Notes: generated by a model from the sequence alone, not told the origin. A DNA stretch of 64,000 nt from Candidatus Nitrosotalea sinensis (GCF_900143675.1 NZ_FRFC01000004.1:186001-250000); one strand, 5' to 3'. Shown: positions 35,517 to 44,274, counted from the first letter of the stretch. Numbers and translations are program-made.

Positions 35517-35840
35517 TTAAACTAGAGATTCTTCAGGATGACGCCATATGGTAGGAAGTTTTTCTATTTGCTCAAGTATCTCAAGCGCTTCATTACTGTC
35601 TCTTTTTTTCACAGCAGTTGCAAAAGCAAATCCCAATTTTACTGCCTCCGGAGTTAGGTCTTTTACTTTATCAATATCTTTTCCCTCTCTTCTCATTCTT
35701 TCTCCCAATGCACAAGATTTCCAGTTGTCAGACAAGGTATGTTCTATTAGACCAAGTGGTTTTTGCAATCTTTGCCTCCAGTCAGATAATTCAATTCTTC
35801 CTAAAATGTCATCAAGTTTTTGAGTGTAAAACACTCTCAT
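35517..35840 (-). CDS. Hypothetical helical protein
   Basis: A 107-residue soluble, helical, charged protein (QKLDDILGRIELSDWRQRLQ near the start, then SNEALEILEQIEKLPTIW). No motif is recognised. It is 37 bases after the zinc-ribbon gene at 35878 on the same strand and probably forms an operon with it. Confidence 0.7.
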   Translation of the reverse strand: MRVFYTQKLDDILGRIELSDWRQRLQKPLGLIEHTLSDNWKSCALGERMRREGKDIDKVKDLTPEAVKLGFAFATAVKKRDSNEALEILEQIEKLPTIWRHPEESLV

Positions 35841-35877
35841 GATTTTTTCGTGTGAAAAGATGTACTTAATATTTTTG

Positions 35878-36138
35878 TCAATTTACAGTTTTTATCATCT
35901 CAGGGATTTTCTCACGCGCTTGAACAATTTCTATTTCCACAGTTTCTATTGGCTCATCTACCACATTTCTTTTTATTGAAAACATTTTTGGTTTATCAAA
36001 ATCTTTAGTGCAGTCGGGACATGCATAAACCAGAACCCTGTATTCATTGGGAGCTTTAGGATTTGAAAGGCGAGGATAGTAAACTAATCTACCCCCACAA
36101 TCCACGCAATATCTATTTGCGCGTCTTGTTCTGGCCAA
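35878..36138 (-). CDS. Small zinc-ribbon protein
   Basis: An 86-residue protein with CVDCG (residues 11-14) and CPDC (about 40-43) forming a zinc ribbon, and a basic N-terminus ARTRRANRY. The tail is an acidic helix. It starts with TTG at 36138, supported by a strong AGGAGGT Shine-Dalgarno 5 bases before it. Two palindrome copies lie 89-187 bases upstream. It may bind RNA or the ribosome; this is not shown. Confidence 0.75.
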   Translation of the reverse strand: MARTRRANRYCVDCGGRLVYYPRLSNPKAPNEYRVLVYACPDCTKDFDKPKMFSIKRNVVDEPIETVEIEIVQAREKIPEMIKTVN

Positions 36139-36143
36139 TGTGG

Positions 36144-36150
36144 ACCTCCT
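36144..36150 (-). promoter_or_regulatory. AGGAGGT Shine-Dalgarno deciding a TTG start
   Basis: Seen on the plus strand as ACCTCCT. A full match to the anti-Shine-Dalgarno, 5 bases before TTG 36138, which fixes the start of the zinc-ribbon gene. Confidence 0.75.
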
Positions 36151-36226
36151 GCATGTATCATCATGATATGATCCGTATTAGATCCATATTGTCTAATAGA
36201 ATAAACTAAAACGTGATCGCATTATA

Positions 36227-36254
36227 ATATTTCACAACTCGAATTTAGAAATAT
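36227..36254. promoter_or_regulatory. Palindrome family copy 2 (imperfect)
   Basis: Matches the 28-bp palindrome at 32172 with three changes, all in the left arm; the right half TCGAATTTAGAAATAT is intact. It is 89 bp upstream of the zinc-ribbon gene start. Confidence 0.6.
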
Positions 36255-36297
36255 ACAGCATCAACATGTTGCGCAAGATGAACCATGACAAAAAACA

Positions 36298-36325
36298 ATA
36301 TTTCAGAATTCGAATTTAGAAACAT
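36298..36325. promoter_or_regulatory. Palindrome family copy 3 (imperfect)
   Basis: Matches the 28-bp palindrome with three changes; the core GAATTCGAATTTAGAAA is well preserved. It lies 71 bp from copy 2 and 5 bp from the 3' end of tRNA-Asn. Confidence 0.6.
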
Positions 36326-36330
36326 TAAAG

Positions 36331-36404
36331 CGCCGCCCGCCAGACTTGAACTGGCGACCCGCTGGTTAACAGCCAGCTGCTCTACCACGCTGAGCTAGGG
36401 CGGC
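36331..36404 (-). tRNA. tRNA-Asn (GTT)
   Basis: A 74-base cloverleaf. The 7-bp acceptor GCCGCCC pairs with GGGCGGC, the discriminator is G and no CCA is encoded. The D-arm has AGCTCAGCGTGGTAGAGC. The anticodon stem GCTGG/CCAGC holds the loop CTGTTAA with anticodon GTT, and the T-arm contains GTTCAAGTC. No intron. It follows the ribosomal operon after 44 bases. A TATA-like AATAAA (plus-strand TTTATT at 36432-36437) at the right distance could give it its own promoter. Confidence 0.95.
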
Positions 36405-36448
36405 AATAGACTTGTTCGTAGGATAAGCGGATTTATTCTTTGCTGAGA

Positions 36449-37006
36449 CTATTTTTCGATCTTGTCGAGCTTCTCGAAAAGATAAACACCATCAAGGAAA
36501 ACTCTATGATCTTTATTTTTGACTTTGGTGTTTTGTTGTAAGCTTCCAGCAGTTTGTGAAACATCAGTAAGTACGGGTCCAGTGATTATGATGTCATCTC
36601 CTTTTGAAACTACTTTGGTTTCACCAAATATTTTCGATGTCCTAGCAGCACGTTCGCCTTGGAAGTTTTCTACATGGATATATCCATCTTTTATTTTCAC
36701 GGTGATTGGAAAGTGTGCATAAACTACTTTCATCTTGAAGGTATATCCAGTTTGGACTCCTTTGAATAAAGTATTGATGATAGATTCCGCAGTCTTGAAT
36801 ATTGCATAATCTCTTTTACGAACACCAACAGACTTCAATACAACATTTTTGCCTTCTATTTGCAAATCTACAGGTATTTTCTTGAATGCTTTTCTTGTTT
36901 TTCCAAGTGGTCCTTGAACATGCAAGATTTTATGAGTTACAGATGCCTTGACAGAATCTGGAATTGGAATTGTAACCTGATGCAGCTCAACTTCTTTAGT
37001 AGACAA
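36449..37006 (-). CDS. rpl6: 50S ribosomal protein uL6
   Basis: A 185-residue uL6 protein of the large subunit. The two repeated beta-alpha modules are present; the second ends with GPVLTDVSQTAGSLQQ and KDHRVFLDGVYLFEK, typical of archaeal L6. Start is TTG, overlapping uS8 by 11 bases, with no ATG nearby. It is the last gene of the ribosomal operon in this window; eL32, eL19, uL18, uS5, uL30 and uL15, which follow in many archaea, are absent. Confidence 0.95.
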   Translation of the reverse strand: MSTKEVELHQVTIPIPDSVKASVTHKILHVQGPLGKTRKAFKKIPVDLQIEGKNVVLKSVGVRKRDYAIFKTAESIINTLFKGVQTGYTFKMKVVYAHFPITVKIKDGYIHVENFQGERAARTSKIFGETKVVSKGDDIIITGPVLTDVSQTAGSLQQNTKVKNKDHRVFLDGVYLFEKLDKIEK

Positions 37007-37388
37007 ATCCTATCAATAGCCCTCCCAAGCCTTTTTTTATTGCCTCATGATGAGACATTACTCCTTGATTTGTTGTTACAATCAGCATACCACGTGAGTA
37101 TGATGGTAGATATTGTTGTTCCCATTTTGCATATCCGTCCTTTTTCACTTTGAATCTAGGTGTAATTGCTCCACATTTTGTAATTTTAGCCAATAACTGT
37201 ATCTTGAACTTTCCACCTTTCTTGTCATCTACGTGTTCAAATTCACCGATATAGCTATGATTTTGCAATGTTTTTAGAACATCGGTTGCAAGCTTTGAAG
37301 TTGGCAGAACTACACAGTCTCCCTTTCGTCTTGCTTCTGTGTTGTACAAAGTTACAAACATGTTTGCTAGAATATTAGTTGTCGGCAT
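36996..37388 (-). CDS. rps8: 30S ribosomal protein uS8
   Basis: A 130-residue uS8 that binds the central domain of 16S rRNA. NILANMFVTLYNTEARRKGD is the N-terminal core, and the C-terminal SRGMLIVTTNQGVMSHHEA matches the family. The frame opens with GTG at 37397, but that GTGAT spans the uS14 stop and serves as Shine-Dalgarno, so ATG 37388 is used. Confidence 0.95.
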   Translation of the reverse strand: MPTTNILANMFVTLYNTEARRKGDCVVLPTSKLATDVLKTLQNHSYIGEFEHVDDKKGGKFKIQLLAKITKCGAITPRFKVKKDGYAKWEQQYLPSYSRGMLIVTTNQGVMSHHEAIKKGLGGLLIGFVY

Positions 37389-37393
37389 ATCTA

Positions 37394-37570
37394 TCACTTG
37401 AATTTCCTAAATCCTAAAGAATTGGCAACTTCTCTAAAGCATCTTCTGCAAAGATCAAGATCATATTTTTGAATTACTGCATTATAATCGCCACATCTTT
37501 TACACCATCTAGAACCTTTTCCGAACTTGTGTTCTGTCCTTCCAGTTATTTTGTAATCACGATTCTTCAT
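37394..37570 (-). CDS. rps14: 30S ribosomal protein uS14 (zinc form)
   Basis: A 58-residue zinc-type uS14. The CxxC pairs in SRWCKRCG and [10 protein letters not shown] bind zinc. [10 protein letters not shown] and the C-terminal LGFRKFK are family signatures. The frame opens 27 bases earlier, inside uL5, but a GTGGT Shine-Dalgarno sits before ATG 37570, giving normal length. Confidence 0.93.
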   Translation of the reverse strand: MKNRDYKITGRTEHKFGKGSRWCKRCGDYNAVIQKYDLDLCRRCFREVANSLGFRKFK

Positions 37571-37571
37571 A

Positions 37572-38096
37572 CTATACCACTTGAATTCCAAACTCACGGG
37601 TTAGAAATGCTTTTGCTTCTTCTGCTGTTATAACATGAGTGCGTCCAATACTTGCCTTGTGTTTACTTCTTACTCTAATACTGAAGCCCGGTCTTGTCAA
37701 TGAAATAGCAATATCTAATCCCAAGATACCGTCTTGTGGATCATACTTTACTCCTGGAATATCAATATGTTCTCTTATGCCAAAAGAGAGATTTCCAAAG
37801 TCATCAAATGATGAACCTTTTACTTGATTTCCTTTTGCTGCAAACAATCTCTTAATCAATTGAATTGCAGGTTCATTTCTTACAGTCACTGCAACACCGA
37901 TTGGTTCACCCTTGTGTACACCCCAATCACGTTGTGTTGCTCTTGCGTATCGTGGTGATGGTTGTTGACCAGAAATATGTTTTAATGCACGTTTAGCCTT
38001 TTCAAGTGGTTCACCGGATTTTCCTACACCCATGTTTAGAACTACTTTGGAAATTGAAATCTTTTTCATTGGAGATTCAGTTTGTTGTTTAGCCAT
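37572..38096 (-). CDS. rpl5: 50S ribosomal protein uL5
   Basis: A 174-residue uL5, which binds 5S rRNA and contacts the P-site t[24 protein letters not shown] and [19 protein letters not shown] are typical. The start is ATG 38096 after a GTGAT Shine-Dalgarno, not the GTG at 38105. It follows eS4 by 5 bases. Confidence 0.95.
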   Translation of the reverse strand: MAKQQTESPMKKISISKVVLNMGVGKSGEPLEKAKRALKHISGQQPSPRYARATQRDWGVHKGEPIGVAVTVRNEPAIQLIKRLFAAKGNQVKGSSFDDFGNLSFGIREHIDIPGVKYDPQDGILGLDIAISLTRPGFSIRVRSKHKASIGRTHVITAEEAKAFLTREFGIQVV

Positions 38097-38101
38097 ATCT
38101 A

Positions 38102-38818
38102 TCACTGGATTTGTATGACAGGTTTGTCTTTTCCTACTGCCATTACTAGGTCTGCCGGAATCTCGATTTGTCTATCACCCAAATCAACATCTGCTCTTTT
38201 TGGAAGAACAAATGTTCCAGGCTTTAGTTCAACAATTTTACCCATACGTCCTGCATTTACTCCACTTGTTATCATAACTTGAACACCTTTTTCAAGAGTT
38301 ATCACATTTAGTATTTTGGTTTTTGGAACTTCAACCACGCATGTATCTCCAACATTTACTTTAGTATCTGTAACAAGTGTTCTTCCATCATGAAATCCGA
38401 GTTGAGTTTTTTTATCTTTGATTGTCACTTTTCTAGTTACTTTGAGTAGTTTTTTTGTCTTTTCTGAAGAGTCAATTTTAATTGGTTTTAGAACAGTCAA
38501 ATCTTTTGGTACAAGCCTATAGACATCAGATACTCCTTCCAATTCTACAACATCCATCAAGCCAATACCGTGGTGAAGTGAGCTTCTTACCACTCCATCA
38601 ACTTTTACTTTCCCTCCATATATCACAGATTTTGCTTCTCTCAGAGAAGTTGCAAGTTTTAGAGTATCACGTATAAACACTGCAGTTGGAATGGAAATAT
38701 CTTTTTTATGACCACCGGGTTTGACAGTAACAACAAATCTCTTGTCTTTTCTTGTAATGCCCCAGAAGAGTGGAGCCATTTGTCTTTTTAGTTTTTTACT
38801 GCCTGAAATACTAACCAT
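38102..38818 (-). CDS. rps4e: 30S ribosomal protein eS4
   Basis: A 238-residue eS4, an archaeal/eukaryotic protein absent from bacteria. The S4-like RNA-binding domain (TSLREAKSVIYGGKVKVDG) and a KOW-type segment (VMITSGVNAGRMGKIVEL) are visible. Its start overlaps the uL24 stop by 1 base. It is in the usual archaeal place between uL24 and uL5. Confidence 0.95.
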   Translation of the reverse strand: MVSISGSKKLKRQMAPLFWGITRKDKRFVVTVKPGGHKKDISIPTAVFIRDTLKLATSLREAKSVIYGGKVKVDGVVRSSLHHGIGLMDVVELEGVSDVYRLVPKDLTVLKPIKIDSSEKTKKLLKVTRKVTIKDKKTQLGFHDGRTLVTDTKVNVGDTCVVEVPKTKILNVITLEKGVQVMITSGVNAGRMGKIVELKPGTFVLPKRADVDLGDRQIEIPADLVMAVGKDKPVIQIQ

Positions 38819-39324
38819 TATTTAGTCCCCTTTTTTTCATTTTTAGATTTGTCTTTCTTATCATCTGACTTTGATTCATTCTTTGTTTCCTTTGGTTTTT
38901 CTTTTTTAGCCTCTTTTTGTTCTTTTGGTTTTGTTTCTTTGTTTTCAGGAGATGATGTTACTTTTGCAGTTTTTGGTTTTTGTCCTTCAAGTCTGCTTTG
39001 TCTCCACTTGTCTTCAAGATTAAGTGAAGTAATGATAACGTTTGATGGATGAATGTAAATGTCAACATTTCCGCCTTTGAGTTTTTCTCGTTTTATACCC
39101 TCAATTGCAATACCTCTTTTTTCGGTAGACACTCGTGTAACTTTACCTTCAATTCCTTTGAATTCGCCACGCAATACTTTAACGCTATCACCTTCAATTA
39201 CACGCATACTACTGCAATGATATTTTTCTTTTAGATCCTTAGACAGATGTGAACCAAGTTGCTTGCTTTGCAAGTGCTGAGATGCAGCATACAACATTTT
39301 TTTTCTTATTGTTGTAGGTTTCAT
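38818..39324 (-). CDS. rpl24: 50S ribosomal protein uL24 with charged C-terminal tail
   Basis: A 168-residue uL24. The KOW motif lies in SVKVLRGEFKGIEGKVTRV. The core ends near residue 115; the last 50 residues are an almost pure Lys/Glu/Ser/Asp tail (KEQKEAKKEKPKETKN) longer than in most archaea. It may bind rRNA or be disordered. It follows uL14 by 1 base. Confidence 0.93.
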   Translation of the reverse strand: MKPTTIRKKMLYAASQHLQSKQLGSHLSKDLKEKYHCSSMRVIEGDSVKVLRGEFKGIEGKVTRVSTEKRGIAIEGIKREKLKGGNVDIYIHPSNVIITSLNLEDKWRQSRLEGQKPKTAKVTSSPENKETKPKEQKEAKKEKPKETKNESKSDDKKDKSKNEKKGTK

Positions 39325-39325
39325 T

Positions 39326-39763
39326 TTATACCACCATCGATGCCAAGTTTGCGATTCTTGGATATTTCTCTGCTGCTTCTACTGCTACAGGGCCTTTAAT
39401 TTCTGTGCCTTTGATTTCACCCTCAGGCGTTACAAGCACTGCAGCATTATCTTCAAAAGTTACTCTTACTCCGCTTAATCTTCTTACAGGATATTTCTGT
39501 CTTACAATCACGGCACCAAATATTTGTCCTCTTAATTCACCAGGACCTTTCTTTACAACAACATTACAAAAGTCACCAACAGCAGCTGATGGATATCTAG
39601 CTACTCTAGTCTTTGTTTTTTGAACCATCACAATCTCCAAAATCTTGGCACCTGTGTTATCAGCACAAATTACTTGTGCACCAAGTGGAAGTGCTCTAGT
39701 AACATATGGTCGGAATTCTTGAACACCTTTTGCAGATACTGCACGACTCTTTGTTGCTGCCAT
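39326..39763 (-). CDS. rpl14: 50S ribosomal protein uL14
   Basis: A 145-residue uL14. The beta-barrel core includes GAQVICADNTGAKILEIVMV and VVKKGPGELRGQIFGAVIV. The end KYPRIANLASMVV is typical. It starts at the last base of the uS17 stop, so the two are coupled. Confidence 0.96.
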   Translation of the reverse strand: MAATKSRAVSAKGVQEFRPYVTRALPLGAQVICADNTGAKILEIVMVQKTKTRVARYPSAAVGDFCNVVVKKGPGELRGQIFGAVIVRQKYPVRRLSGVRVTFEDNAAVLVTPEGEIKGTEIKGPVAVEAAEKYPRIANLASMVV

Positions 39764-40086
39764 TATGATACTACCTCAACTACTACAAATGATACACTTT
39801 TTGAAATAGGCCTACATTCAGCTGTAAGAACGACATCTCCTTCTTTTACATCAATGCATTGTGGTCTGTGAGCATGCAATTTACTTTGGCTACGTGCATA
39901 TCTCTTGTATTTTATATCCAATCTTGGAAATTCTTGTTGTACAACTACTGTTCTTGGTGCTTTTGCACTGACTACTTTACCTTGTACTAGTTTTCCTCGA
40001 ATACTCAAAATACCATGAAATGGACAAAGAGTGTCGTCACATTTTGATTTTGGTTCTTTTACTTGAAGACCTATGTTTCTTGTCAT
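39763..40086 (-). CDS. rps17: 30S ribosomal protein uS17
   Basis: A 107-residue archaeal uS17. CDDTLCPFHG is the archaeal N-terminal signature, and the OB-fold has GKVVSAKAPRTVVVQQE and YKRYARSQSKLHAHRP. Its start overlaps the end of the RNase P protein gene by 4 bases. Confidence 0.96.
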   Translation of the reverse strand: MTRNIGLQVKEPKSKCDDTLCPFHGILSIRGKLVQGKVVSAKAPRTVVVQQEFPRLDIKYKRYARSQSKLHAHRPQCIDVKEGDVVLTAECRPISKSVSFVVVEVVS

Positions 40087-40349
40087 GCTTTAACCCCCAT
40101 TCTTTCATATGATCTTTTCATTATAGTGTTTCCATTAACACTGACAGGCATGCCATCAATATGAAATTGCCATGTAGAGTAGTTTTTTGGAATCATTTTT
40201 ACTCCTGTAACAGTTTGAATGAAAAACATTGATTTTGTTTCATCAAGTATTTTTCCGCTCAATCCCACAAGTTGATTATTGCTAGATTGCACTATAGAAG
40301 TATCAAGTCCAATCAATTCATGATAGAATATATTTTGTGATGTTATCAT
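40083..40349 (-). CDS. rnp1: RNase P protein component 1 (Rpp29/POP4)
   Basis: An 88-residue RNase P subunit that helps trim tRNA 5' ends. HELIGLDTSIVQSSN begins the Sm-like fold and LVGLSGKILDETKSMFFIQ follows, typical for archaeal Rpp29. Its location between uL29 and uS17 is the usual archaeal place. It overlaps both neighbours by 4 bases. Confidence 0.93.
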   Translation of the reverse strand: MITSQNIFYHELIGLDTSIVQSSNNQLVGLSGKILDETKSMFFIQTVTGVKMIPKNYSTWQFHIDGMPVSVNGNTIMKRSYERMGVKA

Positions 40350-40549
40350 TTGGATTTCATCTCATTTAATCTGGTTAATACTCTTGCGATATCTCTTCGA
40401 AGTGGTTTTACCTTTCCACTATCTTTTCGTAATGTTCCTTTTGATGCTTCAATCTTTAGTTTTGTTAATTCCGAACGTAATTGTGCCAATCTATCTTTAA
40501 GATCTGTTTCATTGAATTCCCGTACAGTTTTCATTTTTATGCGAGCCAT
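40346..40549 (-). CDS. rpl29: 50S ribosomal protein uL29
   Basis: A 67-residue uL29, a helical hairpin near the exit tunnel. The helix LKDRLAQLRSELTKLKIEA and the conserved KPLRRDIARVLTRLNE are visible. It overlaps uS3 by 1 base and the RNase P gene by 4 bases. Confidence 0.95.
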   Translation of the reverse strand: MARIKMKTVREFNETDLKDRLAQLRSELTKLKIEASKGTLRKDSGKVKPLRRDIARVLTRLNEMKSK

Positions 40550-41307
40550 TACTTGAGTTCCTCTTCCACTTCTTCAAAGGTTTCAACTGATTCGATTAAT
40601 TTCTCTTCTATTTCAATTGCTTCACTTTCTGTACGAGGTTTGGTTGGATCAATCTGAGTTTCCTCTACAATCTCAACTTCTTCTGGCAACTCTGATTTTT
40701 GTTTCAAATCTTTCTTTATAGCCTTGAATTCAAATTCTGGAACAAATCTTTCCTTTCTTGCTATTCTAATTCTAACTCCAATAAGACCCATCTTTGTTTG
40801 TACATGAGCAATATCTTCTGAAACCACTACTGCTGCTTGATGTCCTGCTCTTGGGAGTATACCTTTACTATGTTTTTCAAAACTAGAACGGTCTCCACGT
40901 AATTTTCCAGATGTAGTAATCTGCACACCCATGGCACCGGCCTCCATTATAGTTTGCATGGTCCACATGACTGCACGTCTAAATGCAGTTCCTTTTGCAA
41001 GGTGTTGTGACATTCTATTGCACATAACACTAGGCTCAAGTTCTGGTTTTACTATTTCAATTACTGAAATTTGTGGATTTTTAAGACCAAAATCAGTTTC
41101 CAAGACTTTTGTAAGATCGCGTATTCCACTACCTTTTCTTCCAATTACAATACCTGGTCTTGTAACATGCAATCCTACCCTTGTACCAGTAGGAGTTTTT
41201 TGAATATCTACTTCAGAAAAACCTGCTTCCTTGATTGCCTCTCTAAGATAGTCTTTTAGAAGCATCAACTTGTAACTGTCATTGATTACGTTTTTCACAG
41301 AAGACAT
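40549..41307 (-). CDS. rps3: 30S ribosomal protein uS3
   Basis: A 252-residue uS3. The KH domain has the GxxG loop in [17 protein letters not shown]. The C-terminal domain includes [17 protein letters not shown] and [18 protein letters not shown]. The last 45 residues form an acidic tail ([10 protein letters not shown]) beyond the usual core. It follows uL22 by 1 base. Confidence 0.96.
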   Translation of the reverse strand: MSSVKNVINDSYKLMLLKDYLREAIKEAGFSEVDIQKTPTGTRVGLHVTRPGIVIGRKGSGIRDLTKVLETDFGLKNPQISVIEIVKPELEPSVMCNRMSQHLAKGTAFRRAVMWTMQTIMEAGAMGVQITTSGKLRGDRSSFEKHSKGILPRAGHQAAVVVSEDIAHVQTKMGLIGVRIRIARKERFVPEFEFKAIKKDLKQKSELPEEVEIVEETQIDPTKPRTESEAIEIEEKLIESVETFEEVEEELK

Positions 41308-41308
41308 G

Positions 41309-41764
41309 TTAAATCTCCTGAGCTACTAGCTCAACGTGAGTAAGAATGTCAACTTTTGGAGTAGCACGACCCATTGCACGAGGAGTAAATCTTTCCAGTT
41401 TTCTACCCTTGTGAACAGTTGCATTGATTATTTTTAGACGATCAAGATCCATTCCACGATATTCTGCATTTGATTCCAGATTATCTAATAATCGTATGAA
41501 TTCAGATGCTGCTTTTTGAGGATATCTTCCAGACATTACACCAGAATCAGACTTGTGCCCAACTTCGTTATGATATCTTTTGAATGGAACAGCGCGTTCT
41601 AGACCAACAACGGATTGCAAGTATATCCTTGCAGATTCAATTGATTTTCCTTTGATAGTGTGTGCAATTTCTCTTGCATGTTTGTGAGATATTGTTTTTT
41701 CTCGTAATGCAGCACGTACGTGTCGTGTTTTATCATAATTTTGGAAGGCGTAGCTAAAATGCAT
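41309..41764 (-). CDS. rpl22: 50S ribosomal protein uL22
   Basis: A 151-residue uL22 that lines the exit tunnel. [20 protein letters not shown] and [18 protein letters not shown] mark the family, and the C-terminal [15 protein letters not shown] is the tunnel loop. The GTG at 41773 overlaps the uS19 stop as part of a GTGAT Shine-Dalgarno; ATG 41764 is the start. Confidence 0.95.
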   Translation of the reverse strand: MHFSYAFQNYDKTRHVRAALREKTISHKHAREIAHTIKGKSIESARIYLQSVVGLERAVPFKRYHNEVGHKSDSGVMSGRYPQKAASEFIRLLDNLESNAEYRGMDLDRLKIINATVHKGRKLERFTPRAMGRATPKVDILTHVELVAQEI

Positions 41765-41769
41765 ATGTA

Positions 41770-42165
41770 TCACTTTAATGGCACGTACAAACTAGACCTA
41801 GATGCGCCAACACCAGGTGCTCCATGTACAACTCTCTTGTTAGTTCTTACAAATTCTCCCAGATAATGTCCTACCATTTCCTGTCTAATTGTAACTGGTA
41901 AGAATTCTTTTCCTGAATAAACATGAATTGTCAATCCCACAAAATAGGGCAAAATAATGACATCTCGTAGATGTGTCTTGATTTGTGTATTAGATTTACC
42001 TGCTTTGGCAGATTTAATTTCTTCTAAAAGTTTGCGTTTTCCGTCAGTGATGCCTCGTCTAAGTGATCTTCTTGCCCTGGATGGCAATAATTCAAATAAT
42101 TTTTCTAGAGAGAGGTTTTGGATCTCTTCTAATTGCAAACCGCGGTACTTGTATTCTTTAACCAT
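41770..42165 (-). CDS. rps19: 30S ribosomal protein uS19
   Basis: A 131-residue archaeal uS19. EFLPVTIRQEMVGHYLGEF and the C-terminal VVHGAPGVGASRSSLYVPL are family signatures. It follows uL23 by only 41 bases, and uL2, which lies between them in most archaea, is missing. Confidence 0.95.
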   Translation of the reverse strand: MVKEYKYRGLQLEEIQNLSLEKLFELLPSRARRSLRRGITDGKRKLLEEIKSAKAGKSNTQIKTHLRDVIILPYFVGLTIHVYSGKEFLPVTIRQEMVGHYLGEFVRTNKRVVHGAPGVGASRSSLYVPLK

Positions 42166-42206
42166 TCATACTCACTACTACTTTATTTGATTCCAGTTTG
42201 ACCATA

Positions 42207-42473
42207 TTATAGCATTCCTATCTTGGTGGCCAAGTCCCGTGCCTTTTCAACTGTTTGGAATTTAACAAATGCTTTTTTGCCATAAACTGTCCTGCACACA
42301 TTTAGTCCAACTGGATCTTCTTTATAGAGCAATTTTATTGCCTCGATAATTTTTGGTTTTGTAGCTTCTTCTCTTACCAAAAAGCATATTCTGCTCTCGT
42401 TTTCTACTAATGCAAAAGTTTTTTCAGTAATATACGGCTTTAATATTATATGAGTTGCTTCTTCAAGATTCAT
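42207..42473 (-). CDS. rpl23: 50S ribosomal protein uL23
   Basis: An 88-residue uL23 at the tunnel exit, where SRP and translocon dock. ILKPYITEKTFALVE and VCRTVYGKKAFVKF are typical. It overlaps uL4 by 4 bases. Confidence 0.95.
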   Translation of the reverse strand: MNLEEATHIILKPYITEKTFALVENESRICFLVREEATKPKIIEAIKLLYKEDPVGLNVCRTVYGKKAFVKFQTVEKARDLATKIGML

Positions 42474-43285
42474 TTCGTTGTCACCAGAATTTCAAGATGA
42501 GGAGATTTTATCTTTGATATTTCTTCAATTGCACCTTTTGAGAATACAGTTAGTCTGACAGGTTGTGCACCTGGAGCCAGATCAAGTACGCTAAGGTTCT
42601 TCGCGTCTACCACATCAACTCCCAACAATGAGCCTGATGCTTTGGCAAGGTTCTTTGAATCTTTTACAACTAGTAAGATACTTTTTCCAACTTTTGTTTT
42701 ACGACCTCTTAAAAGAGGTTTTCCGGAACGCCCCTTTAGTCTATTTCTCAGTCTATCTACATCTTGTGTCAGATTTAGTGAATCTAGAATCTTTGCCAAT
42801 TCTTTTGATTTTGAAACTGATTCAATTTGATCAGATACAACTAGTGGTAGAGTTGTGATCTTGTCTATTTTGTGACCTCTAAGTTTTACAAGTGTTGATG
42901 ATGTTGTTGCAGCAAGTGCAGAGCACAAAGCAAGTTTATTTTCTTTTTTGTTGAGCATTTTATATATCACCCGCTCAGAAGTTGGTGGATGAGCTTGTCT
43001 TCCCTTTCTAACCATTGCAACTCCACCAGCTTGACCCTGTCTGCCACCTCCACCACCAGCCATTCTTGCAACTCTTGCTTGATGATGACCAGTAGGAGGA
43101 CTGTTAGATTCTGCAACTACGTCCATACCGGCATTTGGATATCTGCCTTGTCTTTGAAATGAATGGGATTCTAGATGAATGTAAGCTCTGTGAATTAGAT
43201 CGTTTCTAACAGGAGTAGAAAATACAAGAGGTAACTCAATGTCACCATCAACAGATCCTGTTGTGGATAATACTGGAACTTTCAT
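42470..43285 (-). CDS. rpl4: 50S ribosomal protein uL4
   Basis: A 271-residue archaeal uL4. The tunnel loop (TGHHQARVARMAGGGGGRQG then GGVAMVRKGRQAHPP) is glycine- and basic-rich. The C-terminal SGKPLLRGRKTKVGKSILLV follows. It overlaps uL3 and uL23 by 4 bases each. Confidence 0.95.
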   Translation of the reverse strand: MKVPVLSTTGSVDGDIELPLVFSTPVRNDLIHRAYIHLESHSFQRQGRYPNAGMDVVAESNSPPTGHHQARVARMAGGGGGRQGQAGGVAMVRKGRQAHPPTSERVIYKMLNKKENKLALCSALAATTSSTLVKLRGHKIDKITTLPLVVSDQIESVSKSKELAKILDSLNLTQDVDRLRNRLKGRSGKPLLRGRKTKVGKSILLVVKDSKNLAKASGSLLGVDVVDAKNLSVLDLAPGAQPVRLTVFSKGAIEEISKIKSPHLEILVTTK

Positions 43286-44274
43286 ACCATTATCTCCAAT
43301 ATTTTTGGTTGTGTCACCTTGGATAATTTCGGCCTAACAGGAGCACGGAGTTTTACAAGTCTCTTATATGTTCCAGGAATTGAGCCACGTAAGATGACGT
43401 AATCTCCTTCCACTAGACCAAAGTGTTTGTAACCTCCAGGAGGATTAATTTTTAGTTCATCATTTTGAGAATTACTTACTATCATTATTCTATTGTTGTA
43501 CTGGATTCGTTGGTGGAAACCTCGTTGTCCGGCTCTTGGAACAGAGTACATGATGGTTGCAGGACTGATTGGACCTAGAGTACCAAGAGCTCTTACACTT
43601 TTTCTGGACTTGTGTTGCTTTTTCTTTACACCCCATCTTGTGATTGGACCTTCAATACCTTTTCCTTTTGTAATTGCAGCTACATCAACTTCAGATCCTT
43701 TTTGGAAGACTTGATCCACTTTGACTTCTTTTCCTAACAAGTCTTTTAGAAACGTAAATTGCTTTGAAATGTCTCCACCTTTTACTGCAACTTCAAACAC
43801 ATATGGTTTCTTTTGTTCAAGTCCGGCTTTTCGTGGAAGAATAGCTGCAATTGCGTAAAGTTCTTCTATTATGCCAAGAGATTTTTCTGCTTTTTCCAGT
43901 CCCTTTTCATCAGTCTTTGTTTTGAAGAGTCTAGAAATTTCTTTAGGCAAATCTTTTGCATAAACATCAAAAGTAGAATCTATTCCATATCTATCCTTAG
44001 AATATCCCCTAATTCCAATTATGGTCATCGGAGGGGTAACTACAACAGTACCAAGTCCAACAAGTTGTTTACCAAAGTTAGGTGTCTTTTCTCTGTCATC
44101 AATGCTTGCGATTCTCATACATGCTGCCTTGAATCCGGCATAACCAAGAAGTTTTGGCTGTTCTGCTTCAACATCAGGCCATGTACGAATTCTTGCTTCC
44201 ATGCTCTTCGCTCTGCCCCTTGGCAAATATGCAAGACTTCCTCTTCTAGGTTGGCTATGCTTTCTATGGCCCAT
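43282..44274 (-). CDS. rpl3: 50S ribosomal protein uL3
   Basis: A 330-residue archaeal/eukaryotic-type uL3 reaching towards the peptidyl transferase centre. The start HRKHSQPRRGSLAYLPRGRA is diagnostic, and GQRGFHQRIQYNNRIM follows in the later part. It is the first gene of the operon. A TATA-like AT-rich stretch (TTTAATTATA) lies within about 40 bases upstream. Confidence 0.96.
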   Translation of the reverse strand: MGHRKHSQPRRGSLAYLPRGRAKSMEARIRTWPDVEAEQPKLLGYAGFKAACMRIASIDDREKTPNFGKQLVGLGTVVVTPPMTIIGIRGYSKDRYGIDSTFDVYAKDLPKEISRLFKTKTDEKGLEKAEKSLGIIEELYAIAAILPRKAGLEQKKPYVFEVAVKGGDISKQFTFLKDLLGKEVKVDQVFQKGSEVDVAAITKGKGIEGPITRWGVKKKQHKSRKSVRALGTLGPISPATIMYSVPRAGQRGFHQRIQYNNRIMIVSNSQNDELKINPPGGYKHFGLVEGDYVILRGSIPGTYKRLVKLRAPVRPKLSKVTQPKILEIMV

